NCBI GenBank assembly: GCA_021782365.1
Contig: JAJXVB010000017.1
Location: 1-37,631, forward strand
Direction: 5' to 3'
Origin: Pseudomonadota bacterium
GTDB lineage: Bacteria > Pseudomonadota > Gammaproteobacteria > Burkholderiales > Gallionellaceae
DNA length: 37,631 nucleotides
The notes beneath the pieces were generated by a model. That model did no database searches, was not told the origin of the DNA, and was given only the letters and a program-made list of their open reading frames with translations. The translations under genes were made by a program, and so were the position numbers. Shown one piece after another: positions 8,329-15,895 of the stretch (positions are counted from its first letter, which is position 1; the number at the start of each line of letters is the position of its first letter).

Positions 8329-8817
8329 TTAACGATAGTAATGTATGCGCCTTGCAATGTCGCCCGGCAGCATGTTTTTCGCAAGCAGCGCCGCCTGTTC
8401 CGCCGTCCCGCTGAATTTTGCATTGCGCCAGAACGCCTGTCTTGGCACATTTGTCATGCCGGCCAGCAGCACCAGGATCAGCACGACCAGCAAGCCGCGC
8501 AACACGCCGAAGAGCCCGCCCAGAAAACTGTCCAACGCACCCAGGCCCACGGCCTTGATCAACTGCACGAAAAGCCAGACCAGCACAGCCCAAAGTATCA
8601 GCGTGGCGATGAACACCAGCGCATAGCCCAGCGCAAACCGCGCATTCTCTTCGCTCACCGGAAGCAATGCCCCTATCTTTCCGGCTAGCTGCCACGCAAG
8701 CAAAAACGCCAGAGGCCAGCCCAGCAAGGACAGGACTTCGTGCACGAAACCGCGCCACAACCCGACCAGCATCGACAAAGAAACGATGCCGATCACAGCA
8801 TAATCAAAACCCGTCAT
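8329..8817 (-). CDS. cvpA: CvpA family inner-membrane protein
   Basis: A 162-residue membrane protein with four predicted helices (about 5-25, 28-48, 63-88, 100-125). It opens with MTGFDYAVIGIVSLSML and has the G-rich LDSFLGGLFGVLRG segment typical of CvpA. The family is required for colicin V production in E. coli and affects the envelope; its molecular function is not established. Its start overlaps the dedD stop by four bases and purF follows, the conserved dedD-cvpA-purF order. Confidence 0.93.
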   Translation of the reverse strand: MTGFDYAVIGIVSLSMLVGLWRGFVHEVLSLLGWPLAFLLAWQLAGKIGALLPVSEENARFALGYALVFIATLILWAVLVWLFVQLIKAVGLGALDSFLGGLFGVLRGLLVVLILVLLAGMTNVPRQAFWRNAKFSGTAEQAALLAKNMLPGDIARRIHYYR

Positions 8818-9515
8818 TCAGCTTCCTTGACGACAGGATGCAGATCGTGCTTCTCCAGAGACTTGCGCATTGCATCGGCCTTGCTGCGATCCGCATAGGG
8901 CCCGAGCCTCACCCTGGTCGTACCGCTGACCACTTCAGTATAGGCCTTGAATCCCATCGCGTTCAGCCTGTCCGCTTCCTGCTTCGCTGCAGCGGTCTTG
9001 GAGAACGCGCCTACCTGAACGATGTATTTGACACCCTTGGTTACGGCCGGTTCTGCTTTCTTGGGTTCAGCCTTTTTGGATTCAACCTTCCTAGGCTCGA
9101 CTTTCTTTGATTCCGGCTTTTGAGCGGCCGTATTTTCAGGCTCGGCCTTTTGAGGCTCCGGCTTTTTGGATTCTTCCTTCTGGGGTTCAACTGGCCGGGT
9201 TTCGATCTTGCCGACGGAGCGGTTTGCGGAAGAGACAGCCGCAGGAGCGCTGACAGCGGATGCCGCAATCGCAGCGCTCTGCGCTTGCTCGGCTTGATCC
9301 ACCACTTTTGAAAGTGCGACTCCAGGCACGAACTCACCCACCTTGTCCGGCGCCGGGATGCGCAGATCGATGTCACGGCCTGTGATCTTGGGTTCTCGAT
9401 CCAGCACCATGGGCAGGATGACCACGACGACCAGCGCGAGCGCTGCCGCACCGATCAGGCGGCGCCTTGCGCGGCTCCTGATATTGATCTCTTCTTCAGA
9501 CTGCTGCTTTGCCAT
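8814..9515 (-). CDS. dedD: SPOR-domain protein, DedD-like
   Basis: A 233-residue single-pass inner-membrane protein with a short basic cytoplasmic N-terminus and a membrane helix at about 18-38. A long periplasmic linker rich in K, P, E and Q (about 95-155) follows, and the C-terminal SPOR domain occupies about 158-230 (VQVGAFSKTAAAKQEADRL, RVRLGPYADRSKA). SPOR domains bind denuded septal peptidoglycan and DedD is a divisome component in E. coli. The position between folC and cvpA is the same as for E. coli dedD, which supports the name. The linker comes from a locally repetitive DNA tract and is likely length-variable between strains. Confidence 0.88.
   Translation of the reverse strand: MAKQQSEEEINIRSRARRRLIGAAALALVVVVILPMVLDREPKITGRDIDLRIPAPDKVGEFVPGVALSKVVDQAEQAQSAAIAASAVSAPAAVSSANRSVGKIETRPVEPQKEESKKPEPQKAEPENTAAQKPESKKVEPRKVESKKAEPKKAEPAVTKGVKYIVQVGAFSKTAAAKQEADRLNAMGFKAYTEVVSGTTRVRLGPYADRSKADAMRKSLEKHDLHPVVKEAE
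9049..9186 (-). repeat. Imperfect short repeats encoding the DedD linker
   Basis: Within dedD, units of about 15 bases encode variants of KKAEP, KKVEP and QKPES in succession. The DNA shows repeated GGCTTTTTGGATTC-like and GGCTCGGCCTTTTG-like stretches on the plus strand. Repeats of this type expand or contract without changing the frame. Confidence 0.55.
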
Positions 9516-9532
9516 GGATTGAAACCTTAAGT

Positions 9533-10819
9533 TCAGCGGATGCGTCGCGCACAGCCTTCATGCACAGCCTGCATGACCTGGGCCACCGTGTAGAACGATC
9601 CGAAGGCGATGATTCTATCATTTTCACCCGAGACATTACAGGCATGCTTGATGGCTTCGGGCACATCAGAAAAATAGAGCACATTCCCTCTGACTCCCGT
9701 TTTTCCAAGCAAGCTCGCAAGCTCTGAACTGTCCATGCCGCGCGGCGCTGCGATGCCAGCGGCAAGCCAGGTGTCCACATGGGGATTTAGCGCCTCGATC
9801 ACGCCCTTCACATCCTTGTCCTTCAGCATCGCGAACACCGCATAGACATGGGCCGAAGGCGGAAGGCCCTCGAGGTTTTTCGCCAGCGCTCGCGCCGCAT
9901 GGGGATTGTGCGCCACATCCAGAATCAGATCGGGCTTGCCCGGCAGAAACTGGAAGCGCCCCGCCAGCTGCACTTCGACCAGCCCCCGTCTCACCGCTTC
10001 CATGCTCACAGGCAAACGATCGCGCAGCGCATCCAAGGCCGCAAGCACCGCACTCGCATTGTTAAGCTGAAAGGCGCCACGCAACGCAGGAATGGGAAGC
10101 GCGGATTTCTTGCCGGCCTGGCTTTCAAAATCCCATTGGCCCTGATGCCGCACGAAGCGGAATTCGCGCCCGATGCGCCAGAGCCTGGCGCCGATTTTTT
10201 CCGCATGCCCGACCAGAGATTCGGGTACCGCGTCCCCGGAAAAGATCGCAACCTTGTCCTTGCGATAGATGCCCGCCTTTTCGAACCCGATCTTCTCCAC
10301 CGTATCGCCAAGATAATCGGTGTGGTCTATATCCACGCTGGTGACTAGGGCGCAGTCTCCATCGAAGATGTTCACCGCATCGAGCCTTCCGCCCAGACCC
10401 ACCTCGAGGATTGCGACATCCACATTCTGCTCGATGAAAACCTGCATCGCGGCTAGCGTGCCGAACTCGAAATAGGTCAGTTGCGTATCGCCTCTTGCCT
10501 CCTCGACCCTTTCGAAGGATACGCAAAGCGCCTCATCGGTAACCATACGCTTTGCGATGCGCACGCGCTCGTTGTAATGCAAAAGATGCGGCGAGGTGTA
10601 GCAGCCGACCTTGTATCCTGCCGCGGAAAGAATGGATTCCAGCATCGCGCACGCGGAACCCTTTCCGTTGGTGCCTCCTACCACGATCACGGAGAATGAG
10701 GGAACAAGGCCCATCCTCTTCCTGACCTCGTCCACACGCTCAAGACCCAGCGCAATGGTCTTGGGATGAAGGGATTCGAGATGGGCAAGCCAATCGGCAA
10801 GCGTGACCGGCATCGTCAT
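9533..10819 (-). CDS. folC: Bifunctional dihydrofolate synthase / folylpolyglutamate synthase
   Basis: Adds glutamate to dihydropteroate and then to reduced folates in the cytoplasm. The Mur-ligase-type P-loop GGTNGKGSACAM lies near residue 45 and the second ATP/Mg motif is TSVDIDHTDYLGDTVEKIGFEKAGI near 160-185, whose Lys region is typical of the family. I chose ATG 10819 (428 residues), seven bases after accD. An upstream TTG at 10843 would overlap accD, and ATG 10813 is also possible and would begin MPVTLADWLAHLE like many relatives. No strong Shine-Dalgarno distinguishes them. The gene lies in the accD-folC-dedD-cvpA-purF order known from E. coli. Confidence 0.95.
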   Translation of the reverse strand: MTMPVTLADWLAHLESLHPKTIALGLERVDEVRKRMGLVPSFSVIVVGGTNGKGSACAMLESILSAAGYKVGCYTSPHLLHYNERVRIAKRMVTDEALCVSFERVEEARGDTQLTYFEFGTLAAMQVFIEQNVDVAILEVGLGGRLDAVNIFDGDCALVTSVDIDHTDYLGDTVEKIGFEKAGIYRKDKVAIFSGDAVPESLVGHAEKIGARLWRIGREFRFVRHQGQWDFESQAGKKSALPIPALRGAFQLNNASAVLAALDALRDRLPVSMEAVRRGLVEVQLAGRFQFLPGKPDLILDVAHNPHAARALAKNLEGLPPSAHVYAVFAMLKDKDVKGVIEALNPHVDTWLAAGIAAPRGMDSSELASLLGKTGVRGNVLYFSDVPEAIKHACNVSGENDRIIAFGSFYTVAQVMQAVHEGCARRIR

Positions 10820-10826
10820 GCCTATG

Positions 10827-11702
10827 TCAGGCTGATTCCGCAACGGCAGGCTGACGGGTGAGCAGGGTGATCAGCTTGGTGAGCTGATTTCGCATCTCGC
10901 GGCGGTCTATGATCATGTCCAGTGCGCCGTGCTCGAGCAGAAACTCTGCACGCTGAAACCCTTCCGGCAAGGTTTCTCGCACCGTCTGCTGGATCACGCG
11001 TGCGCCGGCGAAGCCGATCAGCGCGCCTGGCTCCGCGATCACCACGTCACCCATGAAGGCAAAGCTGGCCGACACGCCGCCCATGGTGGGATCCGTCAGC
11101 ACGGAGATGAAAGGCAGCCTGTCTTCCGAAAGCTGGGTCAGCGCAGCGCAAGTCTTGGCCATCTGCATCAGCGAAAGCAGGCCTTCCTGCATGCGCGCGC
11201 CGCCGCTTGCGGCAAAACAGATGAAGGGGGATTTCTGTTCAAGCGCGACCCTCACCCCTCGCACGAAACGTTCGCCCACGACCGAACCCATGGAGCCACC
11301 CATGAAATTGAACTCAAAGGCTGCCGCAACGACCGGCACGGCGTTGATCGAGCCCTGCATCACCACCAGCGCATCGTCCTCATCCGTGCTCTTCTTGGAA
11401 GCGACCAGGCGCTCTGAATACTTGCGGCTGTCCTTGAATTTCAGTGTGTCGACTGGCAGCACCTCGGCACCGATCTCGAAGCGCCCCTCGCCGTCGAGCA
11501 GCAAATCGAGTCTGGCGCGCGCAGATATCCTGTGGTGGTGGCTGCAGTTTGGACAAACGTTCATATTCTTTTCGAGATCGGAGTGGTACAGCACCGTCTC
11601 GCAGGAGGAACACTTGCTCCAGAGCCCCTCAGGCACATTCTTCTTTGCATCGCCCTCGCGGCGGTTGATCCTGGGCGGCAACATCTTTTGAAACCAGCTC
11701 AT
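10827..11702 (-). CDS. accD: Acetyl-CoA carboxylase carboxyltransferase subunit beta
   Basis: Beta subunit of the carboxyltransferase that, with AccA, transfers CO2 from biotin to acetyl-CoA to make malonyl-CoA. The 291-residue protein has the N-terminal four-cysteine zinc ribbon at C31, C34, C50 and C53. The crotonase-like carboxyltransferase domain contains [16 protein letters not shown] and [19 protein letters not shown] with its oxyanion glycines. Length and start are normal. It lies between trpA (33-base gap) and folC (7-base gap). Confidence 0.97.
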   Translation of the reverse strand: MSWFQKMLPPRINRREGDAKKNVPEGLWSKCSSCETVLYHSDLEKNMNVCPNCSHHHRISARARLDLLLDGEGRFEIGAEVLPVDTLKFKDSRKYSERLVASKKSTDEDDALVVMQGSINAVPVVAAAFEFNFMGGSMGSVVGERFVRGVRVALEQKSPFICFAASGGARMQEGLLSLMQMAKTCAALTQLSEDRLPFISVLTDPTMGGVSASFAFMGDVVIAEPGALIGFAGARVIQQTVRETLPEGFQRAEFLLEHGALDMIIDRREMRNQLTKLITLLTRQPAVAESA

Positions 11703-11735
11703 ATATTCCTCTTTCTGCCTTGCGGCATGCTTTCA

Positions 11736-12536
11736 TCAGGACTGATCGATCGCCTGTCTCAATTCGCTGATCAGCGCGCTCACATTCCTGACCACGTTCT
11801 GTTCATTTGAAGCCTCGATTTCCTGGACGATGCGGCTACCCACCACCACGCCATCGCAGAGCTTGGCGATCGCCTGCGCAGTCTTTGCATCGCGTATGCC
11901 AAAGCCCACGCCTATCGGCAGCTTGATGTGGCGGCGCAGCTCGGGAATCTTTCTTTCCACATCCGACAAATCGAGATTGCCGGAGCCTGTCACGCCCTTC
12001 AGCGAGACGTAATAAACATAGCCCCTGGCGAGCTTCGCAACCTTCTCGATGCGCGCCTCGTCGGTGGTCGGCGCGAGCAGGAATATCGGGTCTATCCCAT
12101 GGCGCTGCAGATGCAGAAACGCATCGTGGCTTTCTTCGGGAGGGAAATCCACCGTCAGCGCGCCGTCAACGCCCACTTCCTCGCATCGCTTCGCAAAGGC
12201 TTCCCAGCCCATCGCCTCTATCGGATTGCCATATCCCATCAGGACCACCGGAGTGATGGCGTTCTTCTTCCTGAATTCCGCAACCATCTCAAGCACTCCC
12301 TTGAGCGTCATGTGGTTCTTCAAGGCGCGTTCCGAGGCGCGCTGTATCACGGGGCCGTCCGCCATCGGATCGGAAAAGGGAACGCCAAGCTCGATCACGT
12401 CCGCCCCCGCTTCCGTCACAGCGTGCATCAAGGGGACGGTCAGGGCAAGGCTCGGATCTCCTGCGGTAAAAAACGGGATCAGCGCGCGGCGGTTTTGCGA
12501 TGAGAGCCTATCGAAAACGGTCTTGATGCGACTCAT
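11736..12536 (-). CDS. trpA: Tryptophan synthase alpha subunit
   Basis: Cleaves indole-3-glycerol phosphate to indole, which is channelled to the TrpB active site. The 266-residue TIM barrel has both catalytic acids at the canonical numbers: Glu49 in [11 protein letters not shown] and Asp60 in MADG. The phosphate-binding [16 protein letters not shown] lies near residue 213. The start overlaps the trpB stop by four bases, giving the usual coupling of the two subunits. Confidence 0.97.
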   Translation of the reverse strand: MSRIKTVFDRLSSQNRRALIPFFTAGDPSLALTVPLMHAVTEAGADVIELGVPFSDPMADGPVIQRASERALKNHMTLKGVLEMVAEFRKKNAITPVVLMGYGNPIEAMGWEAFAKRCEEVGVDGALTVDFPPEESHDAFLHLQRHGIDPIFLLAPTTDEARIEKVAKLARGYVYYVSLKGVTGSGNLDLSDVERKIPELRRHIKLPIGVGFGIRDAKTAQAIAKLCDGVVVGSRIVQEIEASNEQNVVRNVSALISELRQAIDQS

Positions 12537-13729
12537 AATGAAATCCCCGAAAGACGTGCGACGGTGTTGATGTCCTTGTCACCCCGCCCGGAAAGATTCA
12601 CCAGCAGCACCTTGTCACGCCCCATGGAGGGCGCGATCTTCGCGGCATGCGCGAGCGCGTGGCTGGATTCCAGCGCGGGGATGATGCCTTCGAACCTGCA
12701 GAGGTCATGGAATGCCTTCATCGCCTCCTCGTCATCGATCGCGACATATTGCGCGCGTCCTATGTCCTTGAGCCAGCAATGCTCGGGGCCTACGCCAGGA
12801 TAGTCGAGTCCCGCCGAGATCGAATGCGTCTCGATGATCTGCCCGTCTTCGTCCTGCATCAGATAGACCTTGTTGCCATGCAGCACACCAACCTTGCTGT
12901 TGGAGGTCAGGGGGGCCGCATGGGAGCCGCTCTTGATCCCGTGCCCTCCCGCTTCAACGCCTATGATCTGCACCGATTCTTCCTCGATGTAGGGGTGAAA
13001 GAGGCCGATCGCGTTGGACCCGCCTCCCACGCAGGCGATCACCGCATCGGGCTGGCGGCCTATCATCTCCGGCATCTGCACCTTCGCCTCGTTGCCGATC
13101 ACGCACTGGAAATCGCGCACCATCATCGGATAGGGATGCGGGCCTGCCGCAGTGCCGAAGATGTAGAAAGTGCTCTCGACGTTGGTCACCCAGTCGCGTA
13201 TCGCCTCGTTGCACGCGTCCTTGAGCGTCCTCGATCCGCTCTCCACTGGCACCACCTTCGCGCCCAGAAGCTTCATGCGATACACATTGGGGGCCTGGCG
13301 CTGCACGTCCTCCGCCCCCATGTACACCACGCACTCCATGCCGTAGCGCGCGGCCACCGTCGCGGTCGCAACGCCGTGCATGCCGGCGCCCGTCTCCGCG
13401 ATCACCCGCTTCTTTCCCATGCGACGGGCAAGCAGCGCCTGGCCGATGGCGTTGTTGATCTTGTGGGCACCGGTATGATTCAGGTCCTCGCGCTTCAAAT
13501 AAATCTGCGCGCCACCCAGTTTATCGGACCAGTTCTTCGCGTGGTATATCGGGCTAGGACGCCCCACATAGTGCTTCAGCTCGTAAGCAAACTCGGCCTT
13601 GAAATCGGGATCATTCTGGTAACGAAGATACTGAACGCGCAGTTCCTCGACTGCGGGAATCAGCGTCTCCGCCATGTAGATGCCGCCGTATGGGCCGAAA
13701 TGGCCGGTGCTGTCTGGATAATCGTACAT
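12533..13729 (-). CDS. trpB: Tryptophan synthase beta subunit
   Basis: PLP enzyme that condenses indole with serine to give tryptophan. The 398-residue protein has the PLP-binding lysine at K90 in [19 protein letters not shown], followed by [13 protein letters not shown]. The phosphate-binding glycine loop is [12 protein letters not shown] near 230. The start [18 protein letters not shown] is typical. It directly abuts trpF (no gap) and overlaps trpA by four bases. Confidence 0.98.
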   Translation of the reverse strand: MYDYPDSTGHFGPYGGIYMAETLIPAVEELRVQYLRYQNDPDFKAEFAYELKHYVGRPSPIYHAKNWSDKLGGAQIYLKREDLNHTGAHKINNAIGQALLARRMGKKRVIAETGAGMHGVATATVAARYGMECVVYMGAEDVQRQAPNVYRMKLLGAKVVPVESGSRTLKDACNEAIRDWVTNVESTFYIFGTAAGPHPYPMMVRDFQCVIGNEAKVQMPEMIGRQPDAVIACVGGGSNAIGLFHPYIEEESVQIIGVEAGGHGIKSGSHAAPLTSNSKVGVLHGNKVYLMQDEDGQIIETHSISAGLDYPGVGPEHCWLKDIGRAQYVAIDDEEAMKAFHDLCRFEGIIPALESSHALAHAAKIAPSMGRDKVLLVNLSGRGDKDINTVARLSGISL

Positions 13730-14443
13730 CTATCTATTCGACCTCATGTAATCCGCACCCGCGACTTCACTCATGAAGCGCGAGATCTTTTCTTGATCCT
13801 TTATGCCCTTTGAAGCCTCCACTCCGCTCGAAACATCCACGGCATGGGGCCTCACCTTTTCGATTGCGTCCGACACGTTATGGACGTTCAACCCACCAGA
13901 CAGTATCAGAGGCAATAGCAGGCTCTCCGGGATCAGATCCCAGTCGAAGACCGCGCCTGTGCCGCCCGGAATGCCTTCCACATGCGCATCGAGCAGCAGG
14001 CCCTGGGCCTGTTTGTAAAGCGCTGCGCATTGTAGCAAATCCACGCCCGTCTTTACGCGTATCGCCTTGAGATAGGGCATTTGAAACTGTTTGCAAAAAT
14101 CCGGCGTCTCATCTCCATGAAACTGCAACAAGTCCAACGGAACAGAAGCCAGCACTCGGCGCACCTCTTTCTCGCTCGCATTCACGAACAGTCCGACCGT
14201 CGTGATGAATGGCGGCAAGGAGGCTTGCAGAAGTGCCGCCTTTTCAATATCCACATGGCGCGGACTCTTCTCATAGAACACGAAGCCTATCGCATCCGCA
14301 CCGCTGTTCGCAACGAGCAATGCATCCTCGATCCGGGTGATGCCGCATATCTTGACGCGCGTCCTGAAACAGGATTGAGGATTGCGGATTAAGGATTGAG
14401 AAAACCCTGCTCCCGATTCAACACTATCAATCAACTCAGCCAT
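13730..14443 (-). CDS. trpF: Phosphoribosylanthranilate isomerase with an unusual N-terminal extension
   Basis: Catalyses the Amadori rearrangement of phosphoribosylanthranilate in tryptophan synthesis. The core begins at TRVKICGITR with catalytic Cys33 and ends with the phosphate-binding VDVSSGVEASKGIKD. About 28 extra residues precede the core. They have no ATG, GTG or TTG codon after TTG at extension residue 4, so translation must begin upstream. The ATG at 14443 lies inside a heptamer repeat array whose GGGG and GAGG runs act as Shine-Dalgarno; TTG 14449 is an alternative. A second, inverted array encodes the QSLIRNPQS part of the extension. The gene overlaps truA by eight bases. Confidence 0.93.
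   Translation of the reverse strand: MAELIDSVESGAGFSQSLIRNPQSCFRTRVKICGITRIEDALLVANSGADAIGFVFYEKSPRHVDIEKAALLQASLPPFITTVGLFVNASEKEVRRVLASVPLDLLQFHGDETPDFCKQFQMPYLKAIRVKTGVDLLQCAALYKQAQGLLLDAHVEGIPGGTGAVFDWDLIPESLLLPLILSGGLNVHNVSDAIEKVRPHAVDVSSGVEASKGIKDQEKISRFMSEVAGADYMRSNR
14371..14398 (+). repeat. Heptamer tandem array 1, four units
   Basis: Four contiguous 7-base units on the plus strand, AGGATTG, AGGATTG, CGGATTA and AGGATTG. The array lies inside the 5' part of trpF and is translated in its frame. It is complementary in orientation to the second array at 14441-14468. Confidence 0.85.
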
Positions 14444-15224
14444 CCCCAATCCCCGATCCTCGCTCCTGTATTTGGGGCAGTCCCCATTTTTCGTCGTATC
14501 TTATGCGGCGCAAGTATAAACCATCCGGCATGAAGGTCGGCGCAGCCAGACTTCTGTCTCTGACTTCCAGCAATTCGGCCATCCAGGAAGGCGGCCTCTT
14601 CCCCTTGCCCACGTGGATCAGGCTGCCTACGAGATTGCGCACCATGTGGTGCAAGAATGCGTTGGCCGTGAAGTCGAAAACCACCATCTCGCCTTCCCTG
14701 CGTATGTCTATGCTCTGCATGCATTTGACTGGCGTGCTCGCCTGGCATTCCGCGGCGCGGAACGAACTGAAATCGTGCTCCCCTGTCAGAATTAATGCCG
14801 CCTCCTGCATCGCCTCCATGTCCAGCGGAAGATGAAACCAGCCTGCCTTCCCTGCCCATACCGCAGGCCTCACCGGGCGGTTGATCAGGAAATACCGGTA
14901 GCTTCTGGCAAGCGCCGAAAAGCGCGCGTGAAAATCTTCGGGCACGACATGCGCCCAGCGCACAGAGATGCTATCAGGCAGGCTCGCGTTCACGCCGCGC
15001 ACCCATGCGCTCAACGGCCTGACGGCTTCGGTGTCGAAATGCAGCACCTGTTCCAGCGCATGCACGCCCGCATCGGTTCTCCCCGCTGCGAACACCGGAG
15101 TATGGAATGCGGCTATCCTGCTCACCGCATCCTGCAGGGTATCCTGGACGGTCGCAAGTTTCCCCTGGCATTGCCAGCCGAAATAGGGCCTGCCGTCATA
15201 TTCCACACCCAGCGCTATCCTCAT
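14436..15224 (-). CDS. truA: tRNA pseudouridine(38-40) synthase
   Basis: Converts uridines 38-40 in the anticodon arm of many tRNAs to pseudouridine. I chose ATG 15224, giving MRIALGVEYDGRPYFGWQ; the upstream 15257 codon adds 11 residues unlike the family and overlaps ecfT heavily. The catalytic Asp is D51 in GRTDAGVHAL. Other family segments are FSSFRAAECQ near 150 and FLHHMVRNLVGSL near 195. The core ends at YDEKWGLP, and the remaining QIQERGSGIGDG tail is encoded by the heptamer array. The start overlaps the ecfT stop by four bases (ATGA). Confidence 0.95.
   Translation of the reverse strand: MRIALGVEYDGRPYFGWQCQGKLATVQDTLQDAVSRIAAFHTPVFAAGRTDAGVHALEQVLHFDTEAVRPLSAWVRGVNASLPDSISVRWAHVVPEDFHARFSALARSYRYFLINRPVRPAVWAGKAGWFHLPLDMEAMQEAALILTGEHDFSSFRAAECQASTPVKCMQSIDIRREGEMVVFDFTANAFLHHMVRNLVGSLIHVGKGKRPPSWMAELLEVRDRSLAAPTFMPDGLYLRRIRYDEKWGLPQIQERGSGIGDG
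14441..14468 (+). repeat. Heptamer tandem array 2, four units, inverted to array 1
   Basis: Four contiguous units on the plus strand, CATCCCC, AATCCCC, GATCCTC and GCTCCTG. Read on the minus strand they are GGGGATT-like, the same family as array 1 in opposite orientation. The array covers the last codons of truA and contains the trpF ATG (14443). Confidence 0.8.
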
Positions 15225-15844
15225 TTCATCACTATCCAGAAGACCAGCATCGCGCATCCCGAGAGCAGGTCGGCAAACGCATAGCGATAAACTGGCAGCT
15301 CAAGCGTCTTTCCCTCAGCATGCATTCCTTCGTCCATCAGGCTATGCAGACTTTCACGCCAAGGTGTTGGGCGCAGCATGCCGACTTCCGCATACTGCAG
15401 CGTCAATGCCAGGCGCACAGCCAGCCTCTCGCGCGAAAGATTGAACCATTTAAGGGGCGCCAGGAGACTGTAGAGACCGGCCATCAACTGCTGGCGATGC
15501 AGGCGGTCGAGCAGCATCGCAAGGCCAGCAAGGGCTACCAGAAGACGCATCAGTTGCAACCCTCCGTCCAGCAATCCCTCCCGGGTCGGGCTGATCGCAA
15601 AATCGAAAAGCGCCTCGCCTGGAGTCGCATAGGCGTAGATAAACCACAACGAGATCATGACCCAGCGCGTGCGGCGCAAAAGCTGCAGGAGTTTCTGGCG
15701 GGAAAAAAAGAAGGCCAGAAAAAGCACCAACCCGCCCGATGCGAGCATGCGCATCGGCGGCAGAAATTGCATCGCCGCCACGAAGGCGCACCAGATCAGA
15801 ATCTGCGTTGCAGGGTGCAGGTTCATTCGACTCATGCTTGACAT
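15221..15844 (-). CDS. EcfT/CbiQ-like membrane protein without visible partner genes
   Basis: A 207-residue membrane protein with about five hydrophobic helices (10-25, 32-48, 58-75, 92-112, 185-206) and a basic cytoplasmic region at 115-175. The layout resembles CbiQ/EcfT transmembrane subunits of energy-coupling factor transporters. The ARG coupling motifs of true EcfT proteins are not apparent, and no ATPase or substrate-binding component is encoded nearby. Met4 and Met7 are alternative starts. It is the first gene after the fimV terminator and is coupled to truA by overlapping stop and start codons. Function uncertain. Confidence 0.6.
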   Translation of the reverse strand: MSSMSRMNLHPATQILIWCAFVAAMQFLPPMRMLASGGLVLFLAFFFSRQKLLQLLRRTRWVMISLWFIYAYATPGEALFDFAISPTREGLLDGGLQLMRLLVALAGLAMLLDRLHRQQLMAGLYSLLAPLKWFNLSRERLAVRLALTLQYAEVGMLRPTPWRESLHSLMDEGMHAEGKTLELPVYRYAFADLLSGCAMLVFWIVMK

Positions 15845-15878
15845 GAAAGAAAAACGGCAGCCCGGATAGAGCTGCCGT
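15845..15878 (-). terminator. Intrinsic terminator after fimV
   Basis: On the minus strand ACGGCAGC (15878-15871) and GCTGCCGT (15861-15854) form a perfect 8-bp GC-rich stem with a 9-base loop, followed directly by TTTTCTTTC. It lies 18 bases beyond the fimV stop. This separates the leu-asd-fimV unit from the ecfT-truA-trp unit. Confidence 0.88.
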
Positions 15879-15895
15879 CAGATTGAAAGGACAGC

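Noticed and set aside
12647..13813. Plus-strand open frame of 388 codons opposite trpB
   Set aside because: Shadow of trpB, whose motifs and length are complete; the His/Arg-rich translation matches no family I know.
14449..15257. Attenuator or leader peptide for the trp genes
   Set aside because: No Trp-rich short frame or terminator/antiterminator pair seen; the trpF leader is the heptamer array instead.
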